The notes: generated by a model from the sequence alone, not told the origin. A DNA stretch of 15,726 nt from an uncultured Oscillibacter sp. (GCA_910587875.1 CAJUOD010000066.1:1-15726), one strand, 5' to 3'; positions 1 through 5,406 are shown, numbered from the stretch's first letter. A program made the numbers and translations.

Positions 1-2
1 AG

Positions 3-3000
3 GCCTATGTGCCCGAGACCGTCTCCGGCGCTCTGACCAACGTCGACATCTACAACACCAACCAGAAGCCCGACGGCAACGCCATTGGCATCACGGTTGG
101 CGGAACCACTTATCCCATCGCGCAGTGGAACAAGGATATGCGCGAGATCTCCGGCACCAAGATCCGGGCGACCAAGAAGGACGTCACCCTGTACCTGGAC
201 AAGATGGGCAACGCCCTGCTGGCCAAGGACGTGGGCAACTCCAACTCCTGGATCATCGTGGGCGATTACTATCAGGCCGCCGGCGCTTCCGGCCGCGTGA
301 ACTGGTTCGTCCATGGCTGGACCATCAAGGGCGACGAGGTCGATCTGGAACTGAGCTCCATCCGCGGCGCGGCTGAGAAGTACGCTCCCGGCGAGCTGGT
401 GAAGTACGACATCGCTTCCCAGAACAACGGCGAGTATGAGCTGTATAAGCCCAACTACAACCAGCTGGCTGTTCTGAAGAACGGTCGGCCGGCCGACTGG
501 ACCGAGCCCACCGGCAAGGTGAAGGACGATGTGCAGACCGGCGAGGGCATCTACAACATCGCCCAGTATGCCAAGCAGTATAACGGCACGGCCACTGTTG
601 ACGACAAGTACAGCATCAAGAGCGTGAACACCCTGCTGCCTCTGGAGTTCTACAACACCGACAGCAAGGATAAGAACGAGACTGCTCTGGTTGAGGTCAA
701 GGGCGTTCACTACGATTACGACAAGGCGACCACCGCTACGCCCAACACGATCGTGGGCACCGATACCACCGCTACCGATCCCGCCGAGTGCGGCATCCTG
801 ACCGGCGCGACTGCGGCCGCCACCGACTTCTATCAGGATGATGAGGTCATCACTGACAAGAAGGTTGTCAAGGGCGACGCCGACATGTGGCAGTATCGCA
901 CCGCTCCCTATGACGGCGTGAAGTTCATCTATGTTGGCTTCGACGCCAACGGCGAGGTTGAGGTCATCAACTTCCTGGACGGCGTGCAGAACGTCTCCTA
1001 TGACGAGCTGAAGCAGATCAACCGCGCTTGGAAGAACGTGGGCACCAACAACGGCGACTTCGTTGCCAGCCCCGCCGAGGCTTATGTCGACGACAGCGGC
1101 AAGGTCAAGGCCGTGGTCATCAAGTCCGACTCCGCCGAGGCGAATCTGAAGGACCTGAAGGTTATCGTTGATAACAAGGGTGCCAACACCTCCACCAAGT
1201 CTCAGAGCGCTACCATCGGCGCTGAAGAGGCCCCCACCTCCGGTACCTACTACACCCGTCAGTATGTCTCCGGTGAGGACGGCTTCAAGGAAGAGAAGAC
1301 CGGTTACTTCGACAAGGCTCTGCTGGTCGGCGACGTTGTCACCGGCACTGTCCAGGCCAACGGCATCATCCGGGCCAAGTACTTCCATGCCAACGACTAC
1401 ACCGACCGCAACCCCGACGGCATGTATGTCAAGGGCATCGCTCCTCTGACCACTCAGGAGGGCTCTAAGGTCGGCAACGCCTTCTATGTGGGCCCGAAGG
1501 CTGACGAACTGAACGGCACCAACAACGCTGCCACCCTGGCTCTGGGCAACGGCGTTAAGGGCAGCCGGATCCTGTCCCTGTCCGAGAAGAACTGCGAGAT
1601 TCTCAGCGGCAAGGACGTTCTGGGCGTCAATGACGGCACCGACAAGAAGGGCCTGATCAAGGTCGACGGCACCACCCAGTTCATCGACCTGCGTTCCGGC
1701 CGTCCCGGCGGCATTGACGAGATCGGCGACCTGTTCGATCTGAAGAACAACGAGAACATTGAGCTGAAGCTCATTGTCAACGGCAATCCCAACAGCGACG
1801 GCTTCCGTCACGCTTATGCCATCCTGATCCTCAACGCCGGAACCGGCGCGAGCAAGGCCGAGACTCCCAAGTTCGACACCCTCGTCGACGGCAAGGTTGC
1901 CTCCAAGGTCAACGCTGTCAAGGGCGAGGAGCTGGAGCTGAGCGTCCGCCTGACCAACCTGGACGACCTGACCGACGTCTCCTACAGCTGGGACATCGAC
2001 CAGGGCCGGCTCGACGGCGACAAGAAGTCTGACACCGTCACCTTCACTCCCAAGTCTGAGGGCACCTACAAGGTCACCGTTACCGTGACCAACAAGGACG
2101 TCAGCAAGGATAAGGAGACGACTCCCGTTTCTAAGACCATCGAGATCACCGTTGGCGGAGTTGCCGGCAAGGTTACCTCCACCGTCGTGGATCGCGATAA
2201 GGACGACGTCCTGAAGGTCAACAGCGGCAACGCGACTGTGGACGGCCGCGGCAACGTTCTGTGGTTCGCCAATGTGGAGTTCCTCGCCGACTGGGCTAAG
2301 TTCTCCAGCACGCCTGCTATTAGCGACCTGGCGAGCATCGATTATGATATCAAGCTGGACGGCGCCCCGATCGCGTCTGTGACGGGCGATACCTTTGATA
2401 CCACTCCGGCTGCCACCAAGGTTGGCGCGACGCATCAGACCGGCAAGGTCTTCAACCTGTCTGGTAGCAAGGCTGTGGGCCTGATCCCCGGCTCCAACGT
2501 GAGCATTGAGATCAAGAAGATTGCTTTCGCCAACGTGGTTGTTGAGTTCAAGAGCGGCGACACCGCTGTGATTACCGATTGGGTGGTCACGGGCACTGAC
2601 ACCTCTGACAGCGTGGCGAGCACCGGTGCCGACCTGAAGCTGAAGCTGGACACCAAGTCCTCTGACGCCGACATCATGGCGAACGTGAAGTTCACCACCA
2701 AGGGCCTGGCCACCAACGTTGAGACTGCCAAGGCTGTTGCCGGCTTCATCAGCGGCAAGACCACCGCTCTGACCGGCGCTGTCACTGCTCCCGCGCAGGA
2801 CGGCCCCGTGACCGTGACCCTGACCGGCCTGGGCTCCCTGACCAAGGCTGACCCGACCTACAGCATCACCTCCACTGTTGACGAACTGCTCGACACCGAC
2901 GGCGCTGGCACGAACGATGGCGTTGCCATCGGCACCCTGGGTGCTACGGGCGACACGAACGCGGATGCGGTGCTGTCGATCAGCAACGCGACTTCTGGCG

Positions 3001-3584
3001 ACCCCCTGGTCAATCTGCCCAGCACCAACTCTGTGGCGCTCCAGGCTACGATTACGAAGGCCTCTGGCCTCGGCTCTGGACAGGTCGGTTATCTGGTCAC
3101 CGTCGTTGTGGACGGCAAGACCCTGACCGGCGTGTGCACGACGACTGCTGTGGCCGCTGATCTGGAACCCGCAAGCGGCTCCAAGTGGATCGAGATGAGC
3201 GCGAACAAGGCGATCTCCAGCGTGACGGTTACTCCCGTTGCCAAGGTGGCCCCGGGTACTATTACCCACACGGTTGGCTCCGCCATCTACACCATCGAGA
3301 TGGCTACGGCGACCAAGGGCGCTGGCGCTAACGGTACGTTCGATGGTTCTGAGTTCACCATCACAGCTACCACGAGCAGCGCTCAGTTCGTGCAGGCTGA
3401 GTGCAAGGGTACCACCATTGAGCTGCGGCTGGACAAGGAGCTTCAGACCGGTGAGAGCATCAAGCTGCTGACCGCCATCACGAATGCGAACGATCCGGCT
3501 GGCACCGACAAGGTGACTGGCGCGGGAGTTACGAACACCCTGACGGTCACTGGCACCGCTGAGAGCTGGAGTGGTTGGGTGTGA
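3..3584 (+). CDS. Large surface (S-layer-like) protein, 5' end outside the window
   Basis: The frame is open at the left edge, so this is the C-terminal ~1190 residues of a larger protein; the first GTG inside the window (9) is internal. It is Gly/Ala/Thr/Asp-rich with few cysteines and no membrane segment. It ends in WSGWV, with no LPxTG sorting signal, so any cell-wall anchor (for example SLH domains) must lie in the missing N-terminus. Nucleotides ~1924-2160 encode a PKD/Ig-like beta domain, with SYSWDIDQG followed by DTVTFTPKSEGTYKVTVTV. The remainder reads as repeated beta-rich modules that I cannot name. All lysines I read are AAG; no AAA occurs in 1-3584, whereas the arg genes use AAA. 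Such bias is typical of a very abundantly made protein. Calling it an S-layer protein is inference; secreted and beta-rich is well supported. Confidence 0.6.
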   Translation, partial: AYVPETVSGALTNVDIYNTNQKPDGNAIGITVGGTTYPIAQWNKDMREISGTKIRATKKDVTLYLDKMGNALLAKDVGNSNSWIIVGDYYQAAGASGRVNWFVHGWTIKGDEVDLELSSIRGAAEKYAPGELVKYDIASQNNGEYELYKPNYNQLAVLKNGRPADWTEPTGKVKDDVQTGEGIYNIAQYAKQYNGTATVDDKYSIKSVNTLLPLEFYNTDSKDKNETALVEVKGVHYDYDKATTATPNTIVGTDTTATDPAECGILTGATAAATDFYQDDEVITDKKVVKGDADMWQYRTAPYDGVKFIYVGFDANGEVEVINFLDGVQNVSYDELKQINRAWKNVGTNNGDFVASPAEAYVDDSGKVKAVVIKSDSAEANLKDLKVIVDNKGANTSTKSQSATIGAEEAPTSGTYYTRQYVSGEDGFKEEKTGYFDKALLVGDVVTGTVQANGIIRAKYFHANDYTDRNPDGMYVKGIAPLTTQEGSKVGNAFYVGPKADELNGTNNAATLALGNGVKGSRILSLSEKNCEILSGKDVLGVNDGTDKKGLIKVDGTTQFIDLRSGRPGGIDEIGDLFDLKNNENIELKLIVNGNPNSDGFRHAYAILILNAGTGASKAETPKFDTLVDGKVASKVNAVKGEELELSVRLTNLDDLTDVSYSWDIDQGRLDGDKKSDTVTFTPKSEGTYKVTVTVTNKDVSKDKETTPVSKTIEITVGGVAGKVTSTVVDRDKDDVLKVNSGNATVDGRGNVLWFANVEFLADWAKFSSTPAISDLASIDYDIKLDGAPIASVTGDTFDTTPAATKVGATHQTGKVFNLSGSKAVGLIPGSNVSIEIKKIAFANVVVEFKSGDTAVITDWVVTGTDTSDSVASTGADLKLKLDTKSSDADIMANVKFTTKGLATNVETAKAVAGFISGKTTALTGAVTAPAQDGPVTVTLTGLGSLTKADPTYSITSTVDELLDTDGAGTNDGVAIGTLGATGDTNADAVLSISNATSGDPLVNLPSTNSVALQATITKASGLGSGQVGYLVTVVVDGKTLTGVCTTTAVAADLEPASGSKWIEMSANKAISSVTVTPVAKVAPGTITHTVGSAIYTIEMATATKGAGANGTFDGSEFTITATTSSAQFVQAECKGTTIELRLDKELQTGESIKLLTAITNANDPAGTDKVTGAGVTNTLTVTGTAESWSGWV

Positions 3585-3636
3585 TCCCAGAGAACCTAAT
3601 CAATCCCAGACATCCCTTCCTCGCTGAGGAATAAGA

Positions 3637-3667
3637 AGACCCCCGGGCATTGCCCGGGGGTCTCTTT
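3637..3667. terminator. Bidirectional Rho-independent terminator
   Basis: A GC-rich palindrome (AGACCCCCGGGCA pairing with TGCCCGGGGGTCT) is followed on the plus strand by TCTCTTTTCT and flanked on the other side by an A-rich stretch. It lies between the stop codon of the large surface protein and the stop of the convergent 171-aa gene, so it can end both transcripts. Confidence 0.85.
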
Positions 3668-3671
3668 TCTC

Positions 3672-4187
3672 TTACCGGAAGCCGACAAAGGTGAGGCCGG
3701 TGCTGGACATATGCCCCTCGGTGGGGAAGATGACCATATGGCTGAATTGGCTGAACGTGCGCTGGCAGGTGAAGAACTTCACGCCTCCGGCGCTGAGGAT
3801 CGTTCCCTGGATCTTGTTGGAGGCGTCCCGCCGGGAGCGGAAGATCATGATGAAGGAATCCTCCGGGATGGTGGCGACGGTCTCGTACGGCTTGTCGCAG
3901 ATCCGGATTTCCAGGGGGCTGCCGGTCCGCTGGCTGCCCTCGGGGATGTCCACCATCATGATGACGTATTCGTAGCCGCTCCAGTCCTTCACGAGCCCCG
4001 AGGGATTGATCGTGGAGGGACCGGTCGTGGAGCCCGGCGTGGCGGGAACCGACCAGTACAGGCTGGCCCGCCCCAGCATCCCGGCCAGGGCCGTGTCGAT
4101 TTTGGCGTTGTCGGCGTTGAAGTCCTCCATCTGAATCCGGTCAGAGAGCTCCCACTGGTTTAATCCGTACTGGTCTGTTTGCTTCAT
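3672..4187 (-). CDS. Orphan 171-aa protein with phage-tail-like N-terminus
   Basis: The start is supported by AAGGAGG 9 nt before ATG. The N-terminal ~35 residues (YGLNQWELSDRIQMEDFNAD, then NAKID) resemble a motif I recall at the N-terminus of phage tail-fibre or tail-associated hypothetical proteins in Clostridia. The remaining ~130 residues are beta-rich and aromatic (YEYVIMMVDIPEGS, SFIMIFRSRRD, FFTCQRTFSQFSHMVIF), as in a small sandwich or receptor-binding domain. There is no signal peptide or membrane segment. No other phage gene is visible nearby, so it is either a domesticated tail module or a remnant. It is convergent with the surface-protein gene and shares its terminator. No convincing promoter was found upstream. 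Function is unknown; the phage link is from memory of family resemblance. Confidence 0.6.
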   Translation of the reverse strand: MKQTDQYGLNQWELSDRIQMEDFNADNAKIDTALAGMLGRASLYWSVPATPGSTTGPSTINPSGLVKDWSGYEYVIMMVDIPEGSQRTGSPLEIRICDKPYETVATIPEDSFIMIFRSRRDASNKIQGTILSAGGVKFFTCQRTFSQFSHMVIFPTEGHMSSTGLTFVGFR

Positions 4188-4290
4188 AAGGCAAATCCTC
4201 CTTGTATTTAGACTTATGAAAGGGCGCGGAGGAGGAGGAGTTGCACGCAGGAATGCGACGCCTCGTGCGCAAGGGGGAAATATTTTGGGG

Positions 4291-4320
4291 TTGCATATAC
4301 TAGAGTGGCTGTGGTATAAT
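4291..4320 (+). promoter_or_regulatory. Promoter of orphan antitoxin RNA (unit 0)
   Basis: TTGCAT (4291-4296), an 18-bp spacer and TATAAT (4315-4320), with the extended -10 element TGG directly before it. Its position relative to the following terminator matches the antitoxin promoters of the three complete units downstream. Confidence 0.75.
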
Positions 4321-4326
4321 CATCAC

Positions 4327-4399
4327 AGCCAAGACTTCGATCAGGTCCACGGCAGACACGCAAAAGGAAAACCGGAGGGCTGCTGCCCCTCCGGTTTTT
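4327..4399 (+). ncRNA. Orphan type I antitoxin RNA (unit 0), cognate toxin deleted
   Basis: A predicted ~73-nt RNA runs from about 7 nt after TATAAT to the terminator at 4368-4399. It has the same layout as the three antitoxin RNAs downstream, including the CACGCA-plus-A-run just before the hairpin. Its variable part holds CTTCGATCAGG (4334-4344) and GCAGACAC, the positions that in the other units pair with the cognate toxin mRNA. Neither block matches a toxin start in this window. The toxin that should follow is reduced to its last codons (4408-4428), so this RNA is an orphan or acts on a toxin elsewhere. Confidence 0.65.
4368..4399. terminator. Terminator hairpin of unit 0
   Basis: AAAACCGGAGGG pairs with CCCTCCGGTTTT and is followed by a T run on the plus strand; A-rich sequence on the left side makes it usable from the minus strand too. 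It corresponds to the shared terminators of the complete units. Confidence 0.85.
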
Positions 4400-4407
4400 C
4401 AGTGTGC

Positions 4408-4428
4408 TTACCTGCCCCTGCTGTGGCG
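4408..4428 (-). pseudogene. Remnant of a toxin gene: last seven codons only
   Basis: Read on the minus strand, this encodes R-H-S-R-G-R-stop. It lies just after the unit 0 terminator, exactly where the complete units end in R-H-G-K-G-S-stop. Upstream of the remnant (higher coordinates) the sequence jumps straight to the GGAAAATAGCCC unit boundary. The toxin body, its SD sequence and its promoter, roughly 150 bp compared with a complete unit, are missing. Confidence 0.6.
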
Positions 4429-4440
4429 GGAAAATAGCCC

Positions 4441-4469
4441 TTGCGTTTCTTGGCGGGGGATGGTATAAT
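4441..4469 (+). promoter_or_regulatory. Antitoxin promoter, unit 1
   Basis: TTGCGT (4441-4446), a 17-bp spacer and TATAAT (4464-4469) preceded by TGG, an extended -10. It is closer to consensus than the opposing toxin promoter, as expected if the antitoxin must be in excess. Confidence 0.85.
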
Positions 4470-4475
4470 CATGAC

Positions 4476-4558
4476 TGCAAAGAGCTTGTGAGGAGTTCAA
4501 TGTGTCCCACGCAGAAAACGAGTCCCCGGAGAGGCGCAATCTCTCCGGGGACTCGTTT
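4476..4558 (+). ncRNA. Antitoxin RNA, unit 1 (par RNA II-like)
   Basis: A predicted ~83-nt untranslated RNA ends at the shared hairpin 4516-4558. It carries CTTGTGAGGA (4485-4494), identical to plus-strand 4646-4655, and TGTCCCAC (4503-4510), identical to plus-strand 4664-4671. It is therefore complementary to the toxin 1 mRNA at codons 3-6 and at the spacer between SD and ATG. The eight bases between the blocks pair poorly, leaving the start codon bracketed. This is the arrangement of direct repeats DRa/DRb in pAD1 par, where RNA II blocks fst translation. The RNA is convergent with the toxin mRNA and also overlaps it at the terminator. The start is inferred from promoter geometry. Confidence 0.8.
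4516..4558. terminator. Shared bidirectional terminator, unit 1
   Basis: A perfect 18-bp stem (4516-4533 with 4541-4558) and a 7-nt loop. It sits at the meeting point of the converging antitoxin RNA and toxin mRNA, with TTT on the plus side and TTTT on the minus side. Confidence 0.85.
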
Positions 4559-4566
4559 AGCAGTGG

Positions 4567-4662
4567 TCAGCTGCCCATGCCGTGCCGGTCAAGCCATTTG
4601 CAGATGTAGTAACAGGCAATGCCTGCGGCCAGCGACACAAGGAAACTTGTGAGGATATTCAT
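4567..4662 (-). CDS. Fst/Ldr-like type I toxin, 31 aa, unit 1
   Basis: A short membrane peptide, too small for most gene finders. It begins MNILTSFLVSLAAG, then has a hydrophobic segment through residue ~21 and a charged tail CKWLDRHGMGS. One glycine (14) lies nine positions before the conserved W-L pair (23-24), as I recall it in Fst; the short N-terminus, single transmembrane helix and WLD-plus-basic tail also fit the Fst/Ldr superfamily. Toxins of that family insert in the cytoplasmic membrane from inside and disturb its integrity. The ATG is preceded by GGAGG with an 8-nt spacer, inside a hairpin (4671-4694). Expression is probably limited by the plus-strand RNA at 4476-4558. The toxin role is inferred from layout and motif. 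Confidence 0.8.
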   Translation of the reverse strand: MNILTSFLVSLAAGIACYYICKWLDRHGMGS

Positions 4663-4670
4663 ATGTCCCA

Positions 4671-4694
4671 CCTCCTTCCTGTTGCCAGGAGGGC
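4671..4694 (-). promoter_or_regulatory. SD-sequestering hairpin in toxin 1 5' UTR
   Basis: In the mRNA, CCTG-GCAA-CAGG forms a stem closed by a GNRA tetraloop. The stem can extend by pairing the preceding CC(U) with the GGAGG Shine-Dalgarno. The 24 bp are identical in all three units (also 4975-4998 and 5290-5313) although nearby sequence diverges. In pAD1 fst an upstream helix in the same place represses translation. Confidence 0.65.
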
Positions 4695-4703
4695 AGCGGA
4701 CTC

Positions 4704-4732
4704 AGTATACTGCATTTCGACAGAATCCGCAA
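4704..4732 (-). promoter_or_regulatory. Toxin promoter, unit 1
   Basis: Minus strand TTGCGG (4732-4727), a 17-bp spacer and TATACT (4709-4704). The mRNA is predicted to start near 4697 and run ~180 nt to the shared terminator. The -35 box lies 12 bp from the -35 box of the divergent antitoxin 2 promoter. Confidence 0.8.
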
Positions 4733-4744
4733 GGAAAATAGCCC

Positions 4745-4773
4745 TTGCGTTTCCGTACCGGAGGTGGTATAAT
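4745..4773 (+). promoter_or_regulatory. Antitoxin promoter, unit 2
   Basis: TTGCGT (4745-4750), a 17-bp spacer and TATAAT (4768-4773) with TGG before the -10 (extended -10), as in unit 1. Confidence 0.85.
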
Positions 4774-4779
4774 AAAGCT

Positions 4780-4863
4780 ACCCTGAAACTGGTGGTAAGT
4801 TGAAGGTATTCACGCAGCAAAGCGAACCCCCGGAGAGGTGCTGTCTCTCCGGGGGTTCGCTTT
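4780..4863 (+). ncRNA. Antitoxin RNA, unit 2
   Basis: A predicted ~84-nt RNA ending at the hairpin 4819-4863. GAAACTGGTGG (4785-4795) recurs at 4943-4953 and AAGGTATTCAC (4803-4813) at 4965-4975. Both targets lie on the toxin 2 template strand, so this RNA pairs with toxin 2 mRNA in the early codons and across the SD-to-start spacer. The intervening bases (7 in the RNA, 11 in the target) do not match, so the start region forms an interior loop. These blocks differ from those of units 1 and 3, implying cognate-specific control. Confidence 0.8.
4819..4863. terminator. Shared bidirectional terminator, unit 2
   Basis: A perfect 19-bp stem (4819-4837 with 4845-4863) and a 7-nt loop, placed between the converging antitoxin and toxin genes. 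The flanking T runs are short (TTT on each strand). Confidence 0.8.
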
Positions 4864-4867
4864 GGGC

Positions 4868-4966
4868 TTAGCTGCCCTTGCCGTGTCGGTCCAGCCACCT
4901 ACATATGTAGTAACAGGCGATGCCTGCGGCCAGCGACACAAGGAAACTGGTGGCAATGTTAAGCAA
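4868..4966 (-). CDS. Fst/Ldr-like type I toxin, 32 aa, unit 2
   Basis: Starts at TTG, giving MLNIATSFLVSLAAG, a continuous hydrophobic helix and the tail CRWLDRHGKGS. The frame stays open upstream, but GGAGG lies 8 nt before this TTG, exactly the spacing used in unit 1, and the only GTG nearby is inside the SD. The G-to-WL spacing is the same as in unit 1. The single transmembrane helix with a basic C-terminus fits a membrane-acting type I toxin of the Fst/Ldr type. The cognate antisense RNA is the plus-strand transcript 4780-4863. The weak TTG start should keep translation low. Confidence 0.8.
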   Translation of the reverse strand: MLNIATSFLVSLAAGIACYYICRWLDRHGKGS

Positions 4967-4974
4967 GGTATTCA

Positions 4975-4998
4975 CCTCCTTCCTGTTGCCAGGAGGGC
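4975..4998 (-). promoter_or_regulatory. SD-sequestering hairpin in toxin 2 5' UTR
   Basis: The same 24 bp as in unit 1: a CCTG-GCAA-CAGG hairpin whose extension can cover GGAGG. Confidence 0.65.
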
Positions 4999-5007
4999 AG
5001 CGGACCC

Positions 5008-5036
5008 AGTATACTACATTTCGACAGAATCCGCAA
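5008..5036 (-). promoter_or_regulatory. Toxin promoter, unit 2
   Basis: Minus strand TTGCGG (5036-5031), 17-bp spacer, TATACT (5013-5008). It is back to back with the antitoxin 3 promoter, with 12 bp between the two -35 boxes. Confidence 0.8.
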
Positions 5037-5048
5037 GGAAAATAGCCC

Positions 5049-5077
5049 TTGCGTTTCCGGGCAGAGAGTGGTATAAT
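5049..5077 (+). promoter_or_regulatory. Antitoxin promoter, unit 3
   Basis: TTGCGT (5049-5054), a 17-bp spacer and TATAAT (5072-5077) with TGG before the -10 (extended -10). Confidence 0.85.
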
Positions 5078-5083
5078 GAAACT

Positions 5084-5177
5084 GGCATTAAGCCAAGCTG
5101 ATAAGGATATCAACAACCCACGAAAGCAAAGACGAACCCCCAGAGAGCTGCGATCTCTCCGGGGGTTCATCTTTGCT
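5084..5177 (+). ncRNA. Antitoxin RNA, unit 3
   Basis: A predicted ~94-nt RNA ending at 5125-5177. CTGATAAGGATAT (5098-5110) recurs exactly at 5265-5277, and CAAC plus ACCCAC recur just beyond (5279-5290). The RNA is therefore complementary to toxin 3 mRNA over its first codons and the SD-to-start spacer. The main block, 13 nt, is the longest perfect match of the three units. It does not match toxins 1 or 2 in this region. Confidence 0.8.
5125..5177. terminator. Shared terminator, unit 3, stronger on the toxin strand
   Basis: A 23-bp imperfect stem. The two mismatched positions are C/A pairs in the plus-strand RNA but G-U wobbles in the minus-strand RNA, so the toxin mRNA folds the more stable hairpin. 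Confidence 0.75.
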
Positions 5178-5185
5178 AGGAAACA

Positions 5186-5281
5186 TTAACTGCCCTTCTT
5201 GCGTTCGTCGAGCCATCTACATATGTAGTGGCAGACGATGCCGGCTGCGACCGACACAAGAAAACTGATAAGGATATACAA
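5186..5281 (-). CDS. Fst/Ldr-like type I toxin, 31 aa, unit 3
   Basis: Starts at TTG with GGAGG 8 nt upstream, as in unit 2: MYILISFLVSVAAG, a hydrophobic helix, then CRWLDERKKGS. It is the most divergent copy (V for L at 11, H for Y at 18, a more basic ERKK tail), yet the G-to-WL spacing and overall length are conserved. This suggests the peptide has been kept under selection while its start region drifted together with its antitoxin. Predicted to be a membrane-inserted toxin controlled by the RNA 5084-5177. The next gene, argG, is divergent from it. Confidence 0.78.
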   Translation of the reverse strand: MYILISFLVSVAAGIVCHYICRWLDERKKGS

Positions 5282-5289
5282 CGTACCCA

Positions 5290-5313
5290 CCTCCTTCCTG
5301 TTGCCAGGAGGGC
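5290..5313 (-). promoter_or_regulatory. SD-sequestering hairpin in toxin 3 5' UTR
   Basis: The same 24-bp sequence as in units 1 and 2: a GCAA-loop hairpin that can extend over GGAGG. Confidence 0.65.
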
Positions 5314-5322
5314 AGCGGACTC

Positions 5323-5351
5323 AGTATACCACATTTCGACATCCCCGGCAA
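5323..5351 (-). promoter_or_regulatory. Toxin promoter, unit 3
   Basis: Minus strand TTGCCG (5351-5346), 17-bp spacer, TATACT (5328-5323). The shared boundary sequence GGAAAATAGCCC found between units is absent beyond it, so this marks the right end of the array. Confidence 0.75.
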
Positions 5352-5406
5352 GAAACCCCGGCAAAATTTCCCCCTCTCCCCCCGGCATTCTTGTGCATTC
5401 CGCCAA

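Larger units (their letters stand above)
4441..5352. repeat. Three 304-bp tandem type I toxin-antitoxin units
   Basis: The antitoxin -35 boxes lie at 4441, 4745 and 5049, exactly 304 bp apart each time, and the third unit closes with the last toxin's -35 box at 5346-5351. Each unit contains, in order: a plus-strand antitoxin promoter, a short RNA, a shared terminator hairpin, a minus-strand toxin gene, its SD hairpin and its promoter. Framework parts (promoters, toxin codons ~6-24, the 24-bp SD hairpin) are nearly identical. The antitoxin target blocks and the first toxin codons diverge. Confidence 0.85.

Noticed and set aside
4967..5170. Upstream extension of toxin 2 to a 100-aa protein
   Set aside because: The open frame crosses the toxin promoter and SD. 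The TTG at 4966 has the same SD spacing as the other units and gives a peptide of matching length.
4291..5352. CRISPR array or insertion sequence as the explanation for the repeats
   Set aside because: Repeats are ~304 bp with conserved promoters, hairpins and coding sequence; there are no short repeat-spacer patterns, cas genes, transposase or terminal inverted repeats.
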